Source: Thiobacillus sp. | GTDB taxonomy: Bacteria > Pseudomonadota > Gammaproteobacteria > Burkholderiales > Thiobacillaceae | Direction of reading: 5' to 3' | Length of the DNA stretch: 52,773 nt | NCBI GenBank assembly: GCA_030680405.1 | Contig: JAUXVT010000048.1 | Location: 1 to 52,773, forward strand | Part shown: one piece after another, positions 19,343 to 28,953 of the stretch | How the letters are laid out: each line of letters begins with the position of its first letter | Position numbering within the stretch: the stretch's first letter is position 1 | The notes under the pieces: generated by a model | Seen by the model: the letters and a program-made list of their open reading frames with translations, nothing else | Told to the model about the DNA's origin: nothing | The model's database searches: none | Program-made: the position numbers and the translations under genes

Positions 19343-19905
19343 GCTGCACCTGCCTTTGAAAATCCGTTCAACTCCAGGCATTGCCGCATGAACAACCGTG
19401 CCCGATGCAGTAGTACCCAGCAGTTGGTCGGCGTGATGTTCAGTTCCTTACAAATTTCTTCGGTTTCCAGCCCCGCCACCTCGCGCAGGCTGAACACCTG
19501 CGCCATCACCGGCTTCAGACGGTCGGCACACTCGTCCAGCACGCGCCGCAGCTGGCTTAATTCGGCCTCGGTCTGCGGGTTGCCCCAGGGGCGCAGCGGC
19601 TCGGCCCAATGACCGTCCTGTTTGAACAGGCTGTCGACCGCTTCCTCGCCGTCCTCCTCGCGCGGAATCTCGGCTTCGCGCATCTGCCGCCGGATCAGGT
19701 CGACGATCTTGTGCTTGAGGATGCCGGTGAGCCAGGTGCGCGGGCTGGCGTCACCTGCGTAGCGCGCTTGTGCTTCGATCGCGGCCAGCAGGGTTTCCTG
19801 CACTGCATCCTCGGCCAGTTCGTCCGAATGCAGCTGGCGGCGCGCCACCCGGAACAGATAATCCCCGTGGTCGGCCAGCCAAGTACGCGCGTCGAGCATG
19901 TTCAT
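19339..19905 (-). CDS. ECF sigma factor of the bufferin operon
   Basis: A 188-residue sigma-70 family protein. Region 2 (~10-80) has ELAEDAVQETLLAAIE and TWLTGILKHKIVDLIRR. Region 4 (~125-180) has VFSLREVAGLETEEICKELNITPTNCWVLLHRAR. The middle linker is rich in acidic residues. It heads the operon sigma, anti-sigma, precursor, MNIO, BufC. By analogy with other such operons it activates its own operon under metal stress. No promoter consensus was identified with confidence. Confidence 0.92.
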   Translation of the reverse strand: MNMLDARTWLADHGDYLFRVARRQLHSDELAEDAVQETLLAAIEAQARYAGDASPRTWLTGILKHKIVDLIRRQMREAEIPREEDGEEAVDSLFKQDGHWAEPLRPWGNPQTEAELSQLRRVLDECADRLKPVMAQVFSLREVAGLETEEICKELNITPTNCWVLLHRARLFMRQCLELNGFSKAGAA

Positions 19906-19993
19906 CGGTACTCCTTGTTCTGCATTACGCAGGGTGCGGGCACTTTAGAGGCAGCCGCAGAATGCGGCAACCCCACCCTTCGCGGTTTAAGAG

Positions 19994-20018
19994 GGCGACT
20001 TCGCGCCGCCTTTTTTTT
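19994..20018 (+). terminator. Terminator-like hairpin upstream of argB
   Basis: GGCG-ACTTCG-CGCC followed by GCC and eight T at 20011-20018. The stem is short, so strength is moderate. A TAAAAT box at 20026-20031 directly follows, from which argB is probably transcribed. Confidence 0.5.
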
Positions 20019-20028
20019 ATTGGCGTAA

Positions 20029-20943
<915 letters not shown>

Positions 20944-20987
20944 ATCTAGAAACCGCAGCTGACCGCTCATACCTCAAGGAGCACCGT

Positions 20988-21240
20988 ATGAATACACGGT
21001 TTTTCGCCTTCGATCAGGCTCGCCGGCAGGGTGAATACCCGCAAGGGATAGGCCGGGGTTGTAAAGCCGCTAAAGCGGCAACAACCCCGCTCTCCGCTAC
21101 GCACCCGTTGGCACGCCTGGTCGCGCGTCTGCCTTTGTCGCTCGTCGTGGCAGGCCCCGGCCTGCCACCTCCTCGCTTCGCGGCAGCCACACGCCCAGAC
21201 GCACCATCGGGCGCGTCCAACTACGGTTTCTAGGTTCAAC
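20988..21240 (+). repeat. Structured ~200-bp repeat, copy A, upstream of the EVE gene
   Basis: This stretch is closely similar (about 86% over the best ~125 bases) to 31159-31359. It holds a perfect 10-bp hairpin at 21147-21168 (GTGGCAGGCC, CC, GGCCTGCCAC). A second hairpin at 21199-21216 (ACGCACC, ATCG, GGCGCGT) has one A-C mismatch, which is G-U on the other strand. It also reads as an 81-codon frame (20988-21233) with an AAGGAG ribosome site and MNTRFFAFD at its start. The compensatory base changes between copies favour a structural element; a leader peptide is not excluded. Confidence 0.8.
21055..21088. other. Nested hairpin inside repeat copy A
   Basis: GGGGTTGT pairs perfectly with ACAACCCC, and inside it GCCGC pairs with GCGGC around TAAA. 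There is no T run. The segment is absent from copy B, so it is either an insertion or a local terminator remnant after argB. Confidence 0.6.
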
Positions 21241-21696
21241 ATGCGCTACTGGCTGATGAAATCCGAGCCGAGCGACGTCAGCATCGACGACCTCGCCGCC
21301 ATGCCCAACCAGAGCGTCGCCTGGTACGGCGTGCGCAACTATCAGGCGCGCAATTTCATGCGCGACCAGATGCGGGTCGGCGACAAGGTGCTGTTCTACC
21401 ATTCGTCGTGCGCCGAACCGGGCATTGCCGGGCTGGCCGAGGTCGGCGTGCTGGCGTATCCCGACGCCACCCAGTTCGACCCCAAAAACAAGTATTTCGA
21501 CCCCAAGGCCACACCGGAAACGCCGCGCTGGTTCAACGTCGACGTCAAGCTGATGAAGAAGACGCGGCTGATGCCCTTGTCCGAAATCCGCAGCTATCCC
21601 GAACTCGCCAACATGCGCATCCTGCAACAGGGCAACCGCCTGTCGATCACCCCGGTCGATCCGGCCGAATACACCTTTATCGTCAAACACCTGTGA
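21241..21696 (+). CDS. EVE domain (PUA-like) protein
   Basis: A 151-residue protein made of one EVE domain. MRYWLMKSEPSDVSIDDL, WYGVRNYQARNFMRD and VLFYHSSCAEPGIAGLAEV are highly typical. EVE domains read modified bases in DNA or RNA; the housekeeping role of this stand-alone bacterial form is not settled. The 3' end overlaps the TauE gene by GTGA. The start lies 7 bases after the stop of the small frame in repeat copy A. Confidence 0.93.
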   Translation: MRYWLMKSEPSDVSIDDLAAMPNQSVAWYGVRNYQARNFMRDQMRVGDKVLFYHSSCAEPGIAGLAEVGVLAYPDATQFDPKNKYFDPKATPETPRWFNVDVKLMKKTRLMPLSEIRSYPELANMRILQQGNRLSITPVDPAEYTFIVKHL

Positions 21697-22523
21697 TACC
21701 CGAACTGGCCCTATTGGCGCCTTACGGCGGCTTGCCGCTATTCGCCGCCTACGGCGGCCTCGGGCTGGTGGTCGGCTTTGTCGCCGGCCTGCTCGGCGTC
21801 GGTGGCGGCCTCATCATCGTGCCGGTGCTGATCATGCTGCTGCACGCGCAGGGCCTGGCGGCCGGCATGGAACCGCAGCTGGCGCTCGGCACCTCGCTCG
21901 CCTCGATCCTGTTCACCTCGCTCTCCAGCGTGCGCGCGCACCATCGCCACGGTGCGGTCGAATGGCCGCTGGTGCGGCGCATCGCGCCCGGCATCCTGCT
22001 CGGTACGCTGGCCGGGGCGGTGCTGGCCGCGCAGATGTCGGCGACGGTGCTGAAAGTGTTTTTTGTTGCCTTCCTGTTTTATGCCGCCGCCCAGATGTGG
22101 CTAGACTTCAAACCGGCGCCGCATCGCGGCCTGCCGGGGCGCGGAGGGACGACGCTGGCGGGCGGCGTGATCGGCGCGGTGTCGAGCTGGGTCGGCATCG
22201 GTGGCGGCACCCTGTCGGTGCCGTTCATGTTGTGGCACAACGTTCCGCTGCACCGGGCGATCGCCACCTCGGCGGCGATCGGCTTTCCGATTGCCATCGC
22301 CGGCGCGGCCGGCTACGTGCTGGGGGGCTGGGGCGTCAGCGGCCTGCCTGCCGGCAGCCTCGGCTTCGTCTATCTGCCGGCACTCGCCGGCATCGTGGTG
22401 GGCAGTGTGTTGACCGCTCCTCTGGGCGCACGCACCGCGCATCGCCTGCCGGTGCGGCCGCTGAAGCGGATTTTTGCGCTGCTGCTGATGACGTTGGCGC
22501 TGCGTATGGTGTGGATATTCTAG
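21693..22523 (+). CDS. TauE/SafE family sulfite exporter-like permease
   Basis: A 276-residue membrane protein with about eight helices. Two inverted halves carry GLLGVGGGLIIVPVL and SSWVGIGGGTLSVPFML, the paired glycine-rich signatures of the TauE/SafE family. Members export sulfite or organosulfonates or take up similar anions. In a sulfur oxidiser, sulfite export would be plausible, but substrate is not shown. It starts with GTG overlapping the EVE stop codon. Confidence 0.9.
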   Translation: MIPELALLAPYGGLPLFAAYGGLGLVVGFVAGLLGVGGGLIIVPVLIMLLHAQGLAAGMEPQLALGTSLASILFTSLSSVRAHHRHGAVEWPLVRRIAPGILLGTLAGAVLAAQMSATVLKVFFVAFLFYAAAQMWLDFKPAPHRGLPGRGGTTLAGGVIGAVSSWVGIGGGTLSVPFMLWHNVPLHRAIATSAAIGFPIAIAGAAGYVLGGWGVSGLPAGSLGFVYLPALAGIVVGSVLTAPLGARTAHRLPVRPLKRIFALLLMTLALRMVWIF

Positions 22524-22677
22524 GGGGCGCGTTGCGGAGCATGGGATACCACTAGATGTTGGAATTCGCTGCGTGTAACGATTTTAAGCTTGAGTGGCTG
22601 TGCGGCCCGCGTTAGTCTTTCGACACATGCTGACAATTCGTCGCATGGCCGATCAATATCGATACGTGGAGATACGC

Positions 22678-23589
22678 ATGGCGCACTTGCAAGCTGTACG
22701 CACCACGCTGCAACCGCAGCAAAACTCAAACACGCAGTTCACCACGTATTTTGATCCGCACAGCCAAGTCGCCTGGGGCTACATGCATGCGGAACCGCGC
22801 CCCTGTTTTACCCCGACCTTGCTGCAGGAACTATTGGGCTGGTGCCATGCCGTGGCCAGCCAGATTGACGACCCCAAGCAGCCGGATGTGCGATACATGG
22901 TGACCGCATCAACTCATCCCGACGTCTTCAATTACGGCGGCGATCTGAACCGCTTTGCCGAACTGATAGCGGCCGGCGACCGCGACCGCCTCACGCAGTA
23001 CGCCCAGGCCTGTATCGAGCCGCTGTATCTGAATGCGGTGCATCTGAACCGACCGGGGCTGAAGTCGATCGCGCTAGTGCAGGGCGATGCCCTCGGCGGC
23101 GGGTTCGAATGCGCCCTGTCCGGCAACGTGCTGATCGCCGAACGCGGGACCAAGCTCGGGTTTCCGGAAATTCTCTTCAACCTGTTCCCGGGCATGGGCG
23201 CACTGAGCCTGTTGGGGCGCCGCGTGGGCTATCAGAAAGCCGAACAGATGATTCTGAGCGGCCGGCTCTTCCTCGCCGAGGAGCTGCATGCCCTGGGGGT
23301 GGTGGATGTGCTGGCCGAGCCGGGCGAAGGTGAGATGGCGGTGCATGACTACATCCGGCGCGAAGCCCGATCGAGAAATGGCGCGCTGGCCCTGCGCAGT
23401 GTGCGCGATGAAATTCAGCCGATTGCCTACAGCGAGCTGATGCGGGTGGCTGACATCTGGGTGGACGCCGCCCTGCGCCTGGAGGCGAAGGACTTGCGGA
23501 TGATGGAGCGTCTAGTCAGCCGCCAGACCGGCAAGACGGAAACAACAGTGCCGAAAACCGGCGGGACGTCACAGGTGCTCAGCGCGTAG
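22678..23589 (+). CDS. rpfF: DSF-family signal synthase RpfF (crotonase fold)
   Basis: A 303-residue crotonase. Both catalytic glutamates of RpfF are present with the right spacing of 20: E144 in GGGFECALS and E164 in GFPEILFNLFPGMG. VFNYGGDLNRFAELI forms the oxyanion region. RpfF makes cis-2-unsaturated fatty acid signals (DSF) from acyl-ACP. It converges with, and by 21 bases overlaps, the rpfC gene, as in an rpf locus. GGAG lies 7 bases before the ATG at 22678; starts at 22594 or 22645 are possible but give atypical N-termini. Confidence 0.9.
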   Translation: MAHLQAVRTTLQPQQNSNTQFTTYFDPHSQVAWGYMHAEPRPCFTPTLLQELLGWCHAVASQIDDPKQPDVRYMVTASTHPDVFNYGGDLNRFAELIAAGDRDRLTQYAQACIEPLYLNAVHLNRPGLKSIALVQGDALGGGFECALSGNVLIAERGTKLGFPEILFNLFPGMGALSLLGRRVGYQKAEQMILSGRLFLAEELHALGVVDVLAEPGEGEMAVHDYIRREARSRNGALALRSVRDEIQPIAYSELMRVADIWVDAALRLEAKDLRMMERLVSRQTGKTETTVPKTGGTSQVLSA

Positions 23590-26091
23590 CCGGGTGGCCT
23601 GATACGCCGCGAGCGCGGTTTGCGCGCCTGCAAGCGCAACCCGCACCGCATCCAGCCGGGTATGCGCAAGGCTGGTCGCGAGTTCAAACGGTTTAATGTG
23701 TTCGGCTTCGATGCACCGCTGCGTCAGCTGGTTGGCGCCGATATCGCTGGCGCCGCCTTTCAGCATGTGCAGCTGGTCGTGCCACTGGCCGTAATCCTGG
23801 GCGGCCAGGGCGCATTCGATGCCACGCAGCGCGCGTTCGCTGTCTTCTGCAAAGCTGGCCAGCAGGTCCTGCAGGAAGGTCGGTCCGCCCAGCTGGGCGA
23901 GCTCGTCAAGCACCGACCCATCCAGTTCATCCATCTGCTCACGGGGCGAAACAGCCGCAACAGGCGCCTGCGTCTGCTGACTTGTCAGTCGGGCAATCAC
24001 ATCGACCAGTGCGCGGCTGTTGATCGGCTTGGTGAGGAAGGTGTCGGCGCCCGATTCTTCGCATGCCGCTTGTGCCTCGACGCGTGCGTCGGCGGTGAGC
24101 ATGATGATGGGCAGGTGCCCCTTTTCCATGAAGCGCCAGCGCTGCACCACTTCAGGCCCCGACAGATGCGGCATGTGCATGTCGATGATGGCGAGGTGGT
24201 AGGCCTGTTCGTCGGATTCGAGCATGGCCAGGGCCTCTTCACCGTCATGCGCCAGAAAGGTCTGGTGTCCGGCGTGTTCCAGCAGGCCGCGAATCACGCG
24301 CTGGTTGACCGGGTTGTCTTCCGCCACCAGGATGCGCAGCCCCGATACGCGTCCCGCCTGGGACTGGAAATGGTTGGCCAGCGACACCACGTTGTGCGGC
24401 ATGTCGCGGCTGACCACGGCGTGGATGGCGTTGAACAGCAAGGTGGTATTGACCGGCGTTCGCAGCACCGAGGCATAGCCCTCGCGCATCAGTTCCTTGT
24501 CACGCGTCATCGTCACGCTGGCGTCGGACTCGATCAGGATGACCGGTAGCGCGGCCAGGCTGGGGTCGTCGCGCAGCAGGTGCAGGAAAGTGACCGGATC
24601 GCTTGGCAGCACGCTGCGTTCCACCACCACCGCCCCCAGTGGCGTGCCGCCTGACACCGGGGCGGACAGTTCGGCGGCGAGCCGGGTGGTGTTGCCCACC
24701 GTCACGGTTTCGGCGCCCCAGTTGTGAATCACCGTCTGGATACGGGTAGTCAGTTCGCTCCCCGCCAGGATGGCGACCCGCATCGGCGCGTCGAACTGTT
24801 CGCCGGGTGCAGCAGTCTGGGCAGCCTGCAGGGCAAACGGCAGCTCGAACCAGAACGTCGTGCCTTCGCCCTCGCGGCTGTGCAGGCCGATTTGCCCGTC
24901 CAGCGTTTCCACCAGTTGTTTGGCAATGGTGGTGCCCAGTCCGGTGCCGCCAAAGCGGCGGGTGACGGATGGGTCGGCCTGGGTGAAGCTGTCGAAGATG
25001 CGCGCCTGCGCGGCTTCCGGGATGCCGATACCGGTGTCGACGACTTCGAAGCGCAGCCGCTGCGGCTGACCCTGCCCGACCGGGCGGACATACACGTCCA
25101 CCCGGCCATGTTCGGTGAATTTGATGGCATTGCCGATCAGGTTGATGAATATCTGGCGCAGGTGGCGCGCATCGCCATGCAGGTGAAACGGCGTCTGCGG
25201 CGCGATGTGCGCCGCCAGCACCAGCCCCTTGCCGTGGGCCTGTGTCTCCATCATCGCGGCCGTGCCGTTGACCAGGCGGTGCAGGTCGAAATCCTCGCCT
25301 GTGGTTACGATACGCCCGGCTTCGATGCGCGAGATGTCGAGCACGTTTTCGATCAGTTCCAGCAGGGTGTTGGCCGATGCGCGGATGATCTGGGCAAACT
25401 CCTTCTGTTCCTTGTTGAGTGGTGTATCGGCCAGCAGGTCGGCGACGCCGATGACGCCATTCAGCGGCGTGCGCAGCTCATGGCTCATGTTGGCGAGGAA
25501 ATGGGATTTGGCCTGATTGGCTTCGTTGGCGTGCTGGACTGCAGCATGCAGCTGGCGCGTCAGTGAGGCGGCATACAGCGGCACGACCACCATGGTGAAC
25601 AGAATGCCGATGCCCAGCGCCAGATGGCTATGCCAGAAGGGGTTGAATGCCAGCACCGACCCGAAGCCGACTGTGGCGAGCACGGTGGAAAAATAAAGAT
25701 ACGGCACGCCATATCTGAATCCGTTGCCAAGAGCGACCCACAGATAAATGCCGACCAACGGCGCCGAGGTCTCGCCGCCTATCATCAGCATGAACGTGGC
25801 GGTCGAGAAGTCCACGATTGCACCGAGCAGCCGCCGCTGCGGGGAGGTGCTCAGGCTCGTCAGCGTGCTGGCGAGGATGAAGGTGGCCGTGGACAGAAAG
25901 AACAGCGCAACGAAGTGGATGCTGGAATTGATGAAGTCCGGGTGAGCAAACCAGCTGGAACTGAAATACAGGTAGGCGATTACGCCAATGATGAAGCGGA
26001 TCAAGGCCTGCTGAAATTCGGTGTCCGGCCGTGCCTGAATCCGTTTTTGCAGGCGCCTGACGAAAGCGGGAAGTGGCAGCCGGTTCAACAT
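23569..26091 (-). CDS. rpfC: DSF sensor hybrid histidine kinase RpfC
   Basis: An 840-residue hybrid kinase. About five membrane helices (~30-180) are followed by a HisKA domain with H204 in NMSHELRTPLNGV and an ATPase domain (NLIGNAIKFTEHG, GTGLGTTIAKQLVETL). Then come a degenerate receiver-like stretch (~430-540), a true receiver (VAEDNPVNQ, IIDMHMP, LTKPI) and a C-terminal HPt domain (HMLKGGASDIGA). This order is that of Xanthomonas RpfC. It follows rpfG by 10 bases. A GTG 27 bases upstream, overlapping rpfG, is an alternative start; neither has a clear ribosome site. Confidence 0.9.
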   Translation of the reverse strand: MLNRLPLPAFVRRLQKRIQARPDTEFQQALIRFIIGVIAYLYFSSSWFAHPDFINSSIHFVALFFLSTATFILASTLTSLSTSPQRRLLGAIVDFSTATFMLMIGGETSAPLVGIYLWVALGNGFRYGVPYLYFSTVLATVGFGSVLAFNPFWHSHLALGIGILFTMVVVPLYAASLTRQLHAAVQHANEANQAKSHFLANMSHELRTPLNGVIGVADLLADTPLNKEQKEFAQIIRASANTLLELIENVLDISRIEAGRIVTTGEDFDLHRLVNGTAAMMETQAHGKGLVLAAHIAPQTPFHLHGDARHLRQIFINLIGNAIKFTEHGRVDVYVRPVGQGQPQRLRFEVVDTGIGIPEAAQARIFDSFTQADPSVTRRFGGTGLGTTIAKQLVETLDGQIGLHSREGEGTTFWFELPFALQAAQTAAPGEQFDAPMRVAILAGSELTTRIQTVIHNWGAETVTVGNTTRLAAELSAPVSGGTPLGAVVVERSVLPSDPVTFLHLLRDDPSLAALPVILIESDASVTMTRDKELMREGYASVLRTPVNTTLLFNAIHAVVSRDMPHNVVSLANHFQSQAGRVSGLRILVAEDNPVNQRVIRGLLEHAGHQTFLAHDGEEALAMLESDEQAYHLAIIDMHMPHLSGPEVVQRWRFMEKGHLPIIMLTADARVEAQAACEESGADTFLTKPINSRALVDVIARLTSQQTQAPVAAVSPREQMDELDGSVLDELAQLGGPTFLQDLLASFAEDSERALRGIECALAAQDYGQWHDQLHMLKGGASDIGANQLTQRCIEAEHIKPFELATSLAHTRLDAVRVALAGAQTALAAYQATRLRAEHL

Positions 26092-26101
26092 GGCAGTTGG
26101 C

Positions 26102-27223
26102 TCAGTCGGGTGTGTCACTCAGTTCGCGCATGACGGCTGCCACGGCATCGATGCGCAGTTCAAAGGCACGCACGCAGGCGGGGTCGAAATGCCTGCCGCT
26201 TTCGGACTGGATATAGTTCAGCGCGTCCTGAAACGACCACGCATGCTTGTAAGGCCGTTCAGACGTGAGCGCATCGAACACGTCGGCTACCGCCACAATG
26301 CGTGCAGGCAGCGGGATGTCCTCGCCAGCCAGGCCCTGCGGATAGCCGTTGCCGTCGAATTTTTCGTGGTGGCCGAGGGCGATCACCGCGCCCATCTGCA
26401 GATAGCGCGAGGGGCTGCCGGTCAGAATTTCATGGCCGATCAGCGGGTGCCGACGCATGATTGTTTGCTCATCCGGGGTGTGCCGCCCGGGCTTCAGCAG
26501 AATCAGGTCGGGGATGCCGATCTTGCCGATGTCGTGCATCGGTGCCGCGGTTTCGACCTCGTCGCATTCCATCGCGGTGAGCTTGAGCTCCTCGGCGATC
26601 AGGCGGGCGTATTTCGCCATGCGGATGATGTGGTTGCCGGTTTCCTCGTCGCGGTATTCGCCCGCCTTGGCCAGCTTCATCAGGGTCTCACGTTCGCGGG
26701 TGCGCACTTCGCGGGTGGCCTGCATCACCTGCTCTTCCAGCCACAGTGCGCGGTCGGACAGACATCTCTGGCTGCGGCGCAGGGCCAGCAGGTTGAGGCA
26801 GCGGGCGCGGTATTCCTGTGGGTCGATCGGCCGGATGAGGAAGTCGGTGGCGCCGTTTTCCAGCGCCTGATAGCGAATCTGGCGGTCTTCCACCACGGTG
26901 ACGATGATCAGCGGCACGTCGGCCAGACGGCGCTCCGCGCGGACGCGGCGGGTGAACTCGATGCCGTCCATGCCCGGCATGCGGTAGTCGGTGATGATGA
27001 GATCCGGCGTCACGAGTTGCATCTGCGCCAGTGCGTCCTGTGGGTCGGAAAAGCTTTCCACCACCACGCCGGGCTCCAGTGTGCGCGCCAGGCCTTCGAG
27101 CAGGCTGCGTGCGGTGCTGCGGTCGTCGACCACCACCACCCGCGCCCCGCTATGCGGGCGCGTATCGCGCGGCGGGGCGGGCGGCAAGGAGGATGGAACG
27201 ACGCGCAACGGCTTGGCGATCAC
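26102..27223 (-). CDS. rpfG: HD-GYP response regulator RpfG (c-di-GMP phosphodiesterase)
   Basis: A 373-residue protein. The N-terminal receiver (~28-145) has D79 in DLIITDYRMPGMDG. The HD-GYP domain (~175-370) has H230-D231 in MHDIGKIGIPD, HHEKFDGNGYPQGL with GYP at 293-295, and a long run of metal-ligand histidines. RpfG is the output of the DSF system: phosphorylated through RpfC, it degrades c-di-GMP. It is the promoter-proximal gene of the rpfG-rpfC unit and is divergent from the gene at 27.3 kb. Confidence 0.93.
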   Translation of the reverse strand: MIAKPLRVVPSSLPPAPPRDTRPHSGARVVVVDDRSTARSLLEGLARTLEPGVVVESFSDPQDALAQMQLVTPDLIITDYRMPGMDGIEFTRRVRAERRLADVPLIIVTVVEDRQIRYQALENGATDFLIRPIDPQEYRARCLNLLALRRSQRCLSDRALWLEEQVMQATREVRTRERETLMKLAKAGEYRDEETGNHIIRMAKYARLIAEELKLTAMECDEVETAAPMHDIGKIGIPDLILLKPGRHTPDEQTIMRRHPLIGHEILTGSPSRYLQMGAVIALGHHEKFDGNGYPQGLAGEDIPLPARIVAVADVFDALTSERPYKHAWSFQDALNYIQSESGRHFDPACVRAFELRIDAVAAVMRELSDTPD

Positions 27224-27314
27224 TTTTTTTCTACCTTGAACAGTTGATAAAACGACGGCTTCGTTGAATTATCGGGCGGGTGGAAGGTGAACTTTAACGC
27301 GCAGGAGAAAAGAT

Positions 27315-28067
27315 ATGAAGAAAAATATGCTGTTGAGTCTGATGGCCGGACTGGCGGCGCTATTTGCCCTGGCAGCTTTTGCTGAGCCGGCTGCGGATTA
27401 TACGCGTGAGAAGAAATGGGCGGATGAAGTGGTACCCGGACTGGTGGTGGGTGACCCGGTCTATCTGCAAACGCCGCGCGGCCACCACAAGTTCCTGACG
27501 CTGTTCACGCCGGTCGCGGGAACCAACAAGGCGGCCATCGTTGTCCATGGCATGGGCATTCACCCCGACTGGGGCATGGTCGGCACCTTGCGCACCGAGC
27601 TGGCCGACCGCGGCTTCGCCACCCTGTCGATCCAGATGCCGATCCTGGCCGCCGACGCCAGGGGCGAAGCCTATCCGCCGACCTTCCCCGAGGCGGCCGA
27701 ACGTCTTGCCGAGGCGGTCGATTTTCTCAAGGCCAAGGGCTACACCCAGCTGGCCATCGTGTCGCACAGCATGGGGTCGCGCATGAGCCACGTGTATCTG
27801 GCCGGCAAACCGGATGCCGCGGTGAATTCATGGGCGAGCCTGGGGATTCCGCTGGACAATTACAAGGCGGTGAAACTGCCGATTCTGGACCTGTACGGCG
27901 ACAACGACCTGCCGCCAGTGCTGGCGAACGCCGGCAAGCGCAAGCAGAGCCTGGCCGCCAGGGATTCAAAACAGGTGAGGATTGCCCGCGCCGACCATTT
28001 CTTCAGCGGGCGCGAGGCCGAGATGGCGGCGGCGGTGGCGGATTTCCTGAATGCAACGCTGAAGTAA
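27315..28067 (+). CDS. Exported alpha/beta-hydrolase-like protein (DUF3530 type)
   Basis: A 250-residue protein with a clear signal peptide (MKKNMLLSLMAGLAALFALAAFA). The hydrolase core shows AAIVVHGMGIHPDW after the second strand, a nucleophile-elbow-like SHSMGSR, LDLYGDNDLPPV before the acidic position, and a late histidine in ADHFF. A strong AGGAGAAA ribosome site precedes the ATG. Substrate is unknown. Its divergent placement beside rpfG may mean shared control but proves nothing. Confidence 0.8.
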   Translation: MKKNMLLSLMAGLAALFALAAFAEPAADYTREKKWADEVVPGLVVGDPVYLQTPRGHHKFLTLFTPVAGTNKAAIVVHGMGIHPDWGMVGTLRTELADRGFATLSIQMPILAADARGEAYPPTFPEAAERLAEAVDFLKAKGYTQLAIVSHSMGSRMSHVYLAGKPDAAVNSWASLGIPLDNYKAVKLPILDLYGDNDLPPVLANAGKRKQSLAARDSKQVRIARADHFFSGREAEMAAAVADFLNATLK

Positions 28068-28071
28068 ACCC

Positions 28072-28953
28072 TCAACCCAGCAGTCGCGCCATCGCTTCGC
28101 GGTATTTCTCGCTGGTTTTGGCGACGATTTCGGCCGGCAGCGCCGGTCCCGGCGCCTGCTTGTTCCAGCCGCTGGCCTCCAGCCAGTCGCGCACGAACTG
28201 CTTGTCGAAGCTGGGCGGGTTGCTGCCGGGCTGGTACTGGTCGGCCGGCCAGAAACGCGACGAATCGGGGGTCAGCGCCTCGTCGATCCACACCAGTTGG
28301 CCCGCTTCGTCCAGCCCGAACTCGAACTTGGTGTCGGCGATGATAATGCCGCGTGAGAGTGCATACTCCGAGGCAGACCTATACAGGGCAAGGCTGACGT
28401 CGCGCACTTGCTTGGCCAGTTCCCTGCCGATCAGCTCGGCCATCTGCTCGAAACGGATGTTCTCGTCGTGCGCGCCGACCGTCGCCTTGGTCGACGGCGT
28501 GAAAATTGGCTCGGGCAGGCGGTCGGCCTGCTTCAGCCCAGCAGGCAGCGCGATGCCACACACCGCCTGGCTGGACTGGTATTCCTTCCAGCCCGATCCC
28601 GCCAGATAGCCGCGCACGATGGCTTCGACCGGCAGTGTCTTGAGTTTTCTGACCACGATGGCGCGTCCGGCCACCTGGTCGCGCTCGCTATCCAGAACCA
28701 CCGATTCCGGCGCGATGTCGAGTACCTGGCTCGGCACGATGGATTTCAGTTTGTCGAACCAGAAGGCCGATACCCGGGTGAGTACTTCGCCCTTGCCGGG
28801 GATGGGGATGGGCATCACCACGTCGAACGCGGACAGGCGGTCGGTGGTGACGAGCAGCAACTTGTCGTCGCCGACGGCATAAATGTCGCGCACCTTGCCC
28901 CGGTGAACCAGCGGCAGGGAGGTGATGCGGGATTCGAGCAGTGGCGCGGACAT
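28072..28953 (-). CDS. purC: Phosphoribosylaminoimidazole-succinocarboxamide synthase
   Basis: A 293-residue SAICAR synthetase of purine synthesis. It begins [25 protein letters not shown] and shows [26 protein letters not shown] and [31 protein letters not shown], the ATP- and substrate-site motifs. The family start is the ATG at 28953. The reading frame is open upstream without a stop into an AI-2E-type permease. A TATAAT box (28989-28984) lies about 30 bases before the ATG, so purC can be expressed on its own; no Shine-Dalgarno sequence is seen. Confidence 0.95.
   Translation of the reverse strand: MSAPLLESRITSLPLVHRGKVRDIYAVGDDKLLLVTTDRLSAFDVVMPIPIPGKGEVLTRVSAFWFDKLKSIVPSQVLDIAPESVVLDSERDQVAGRAIVVRKLKTLPVEAIVRGYLAGSGWKEYQSSQAVCGIALPAGLKQADRLPEPIFTPSTKATVGAHDENIRFEQMAELIGRELAKQVRDVSLALYRSASEYALSRGIIIADTKFEFGLDEAGQLVWIDEALTPDSSRFWPADQYQPGSNPPSFDKQFVRDWLEASGWNKQAPGPALPAEIVAKTSEKYREAMARLLG

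Noticed and set aside
20988..21233. The 81-codon frame in repeat copy A as a firm protein-coding gene
   Set aside because: It has a good ribosome site, but the hairpin arms covary with copy B and most differences change amino acids, so I list it as a structured repeat and leave coding open.
22594..23589. Ordinary enoyl-CoA hydratase for the crotonase gene
   Set aside because: The spacing and context of both glutamates, the LFPGMG segment and the adjoining RpfC/RpfG genes point to RpfF.
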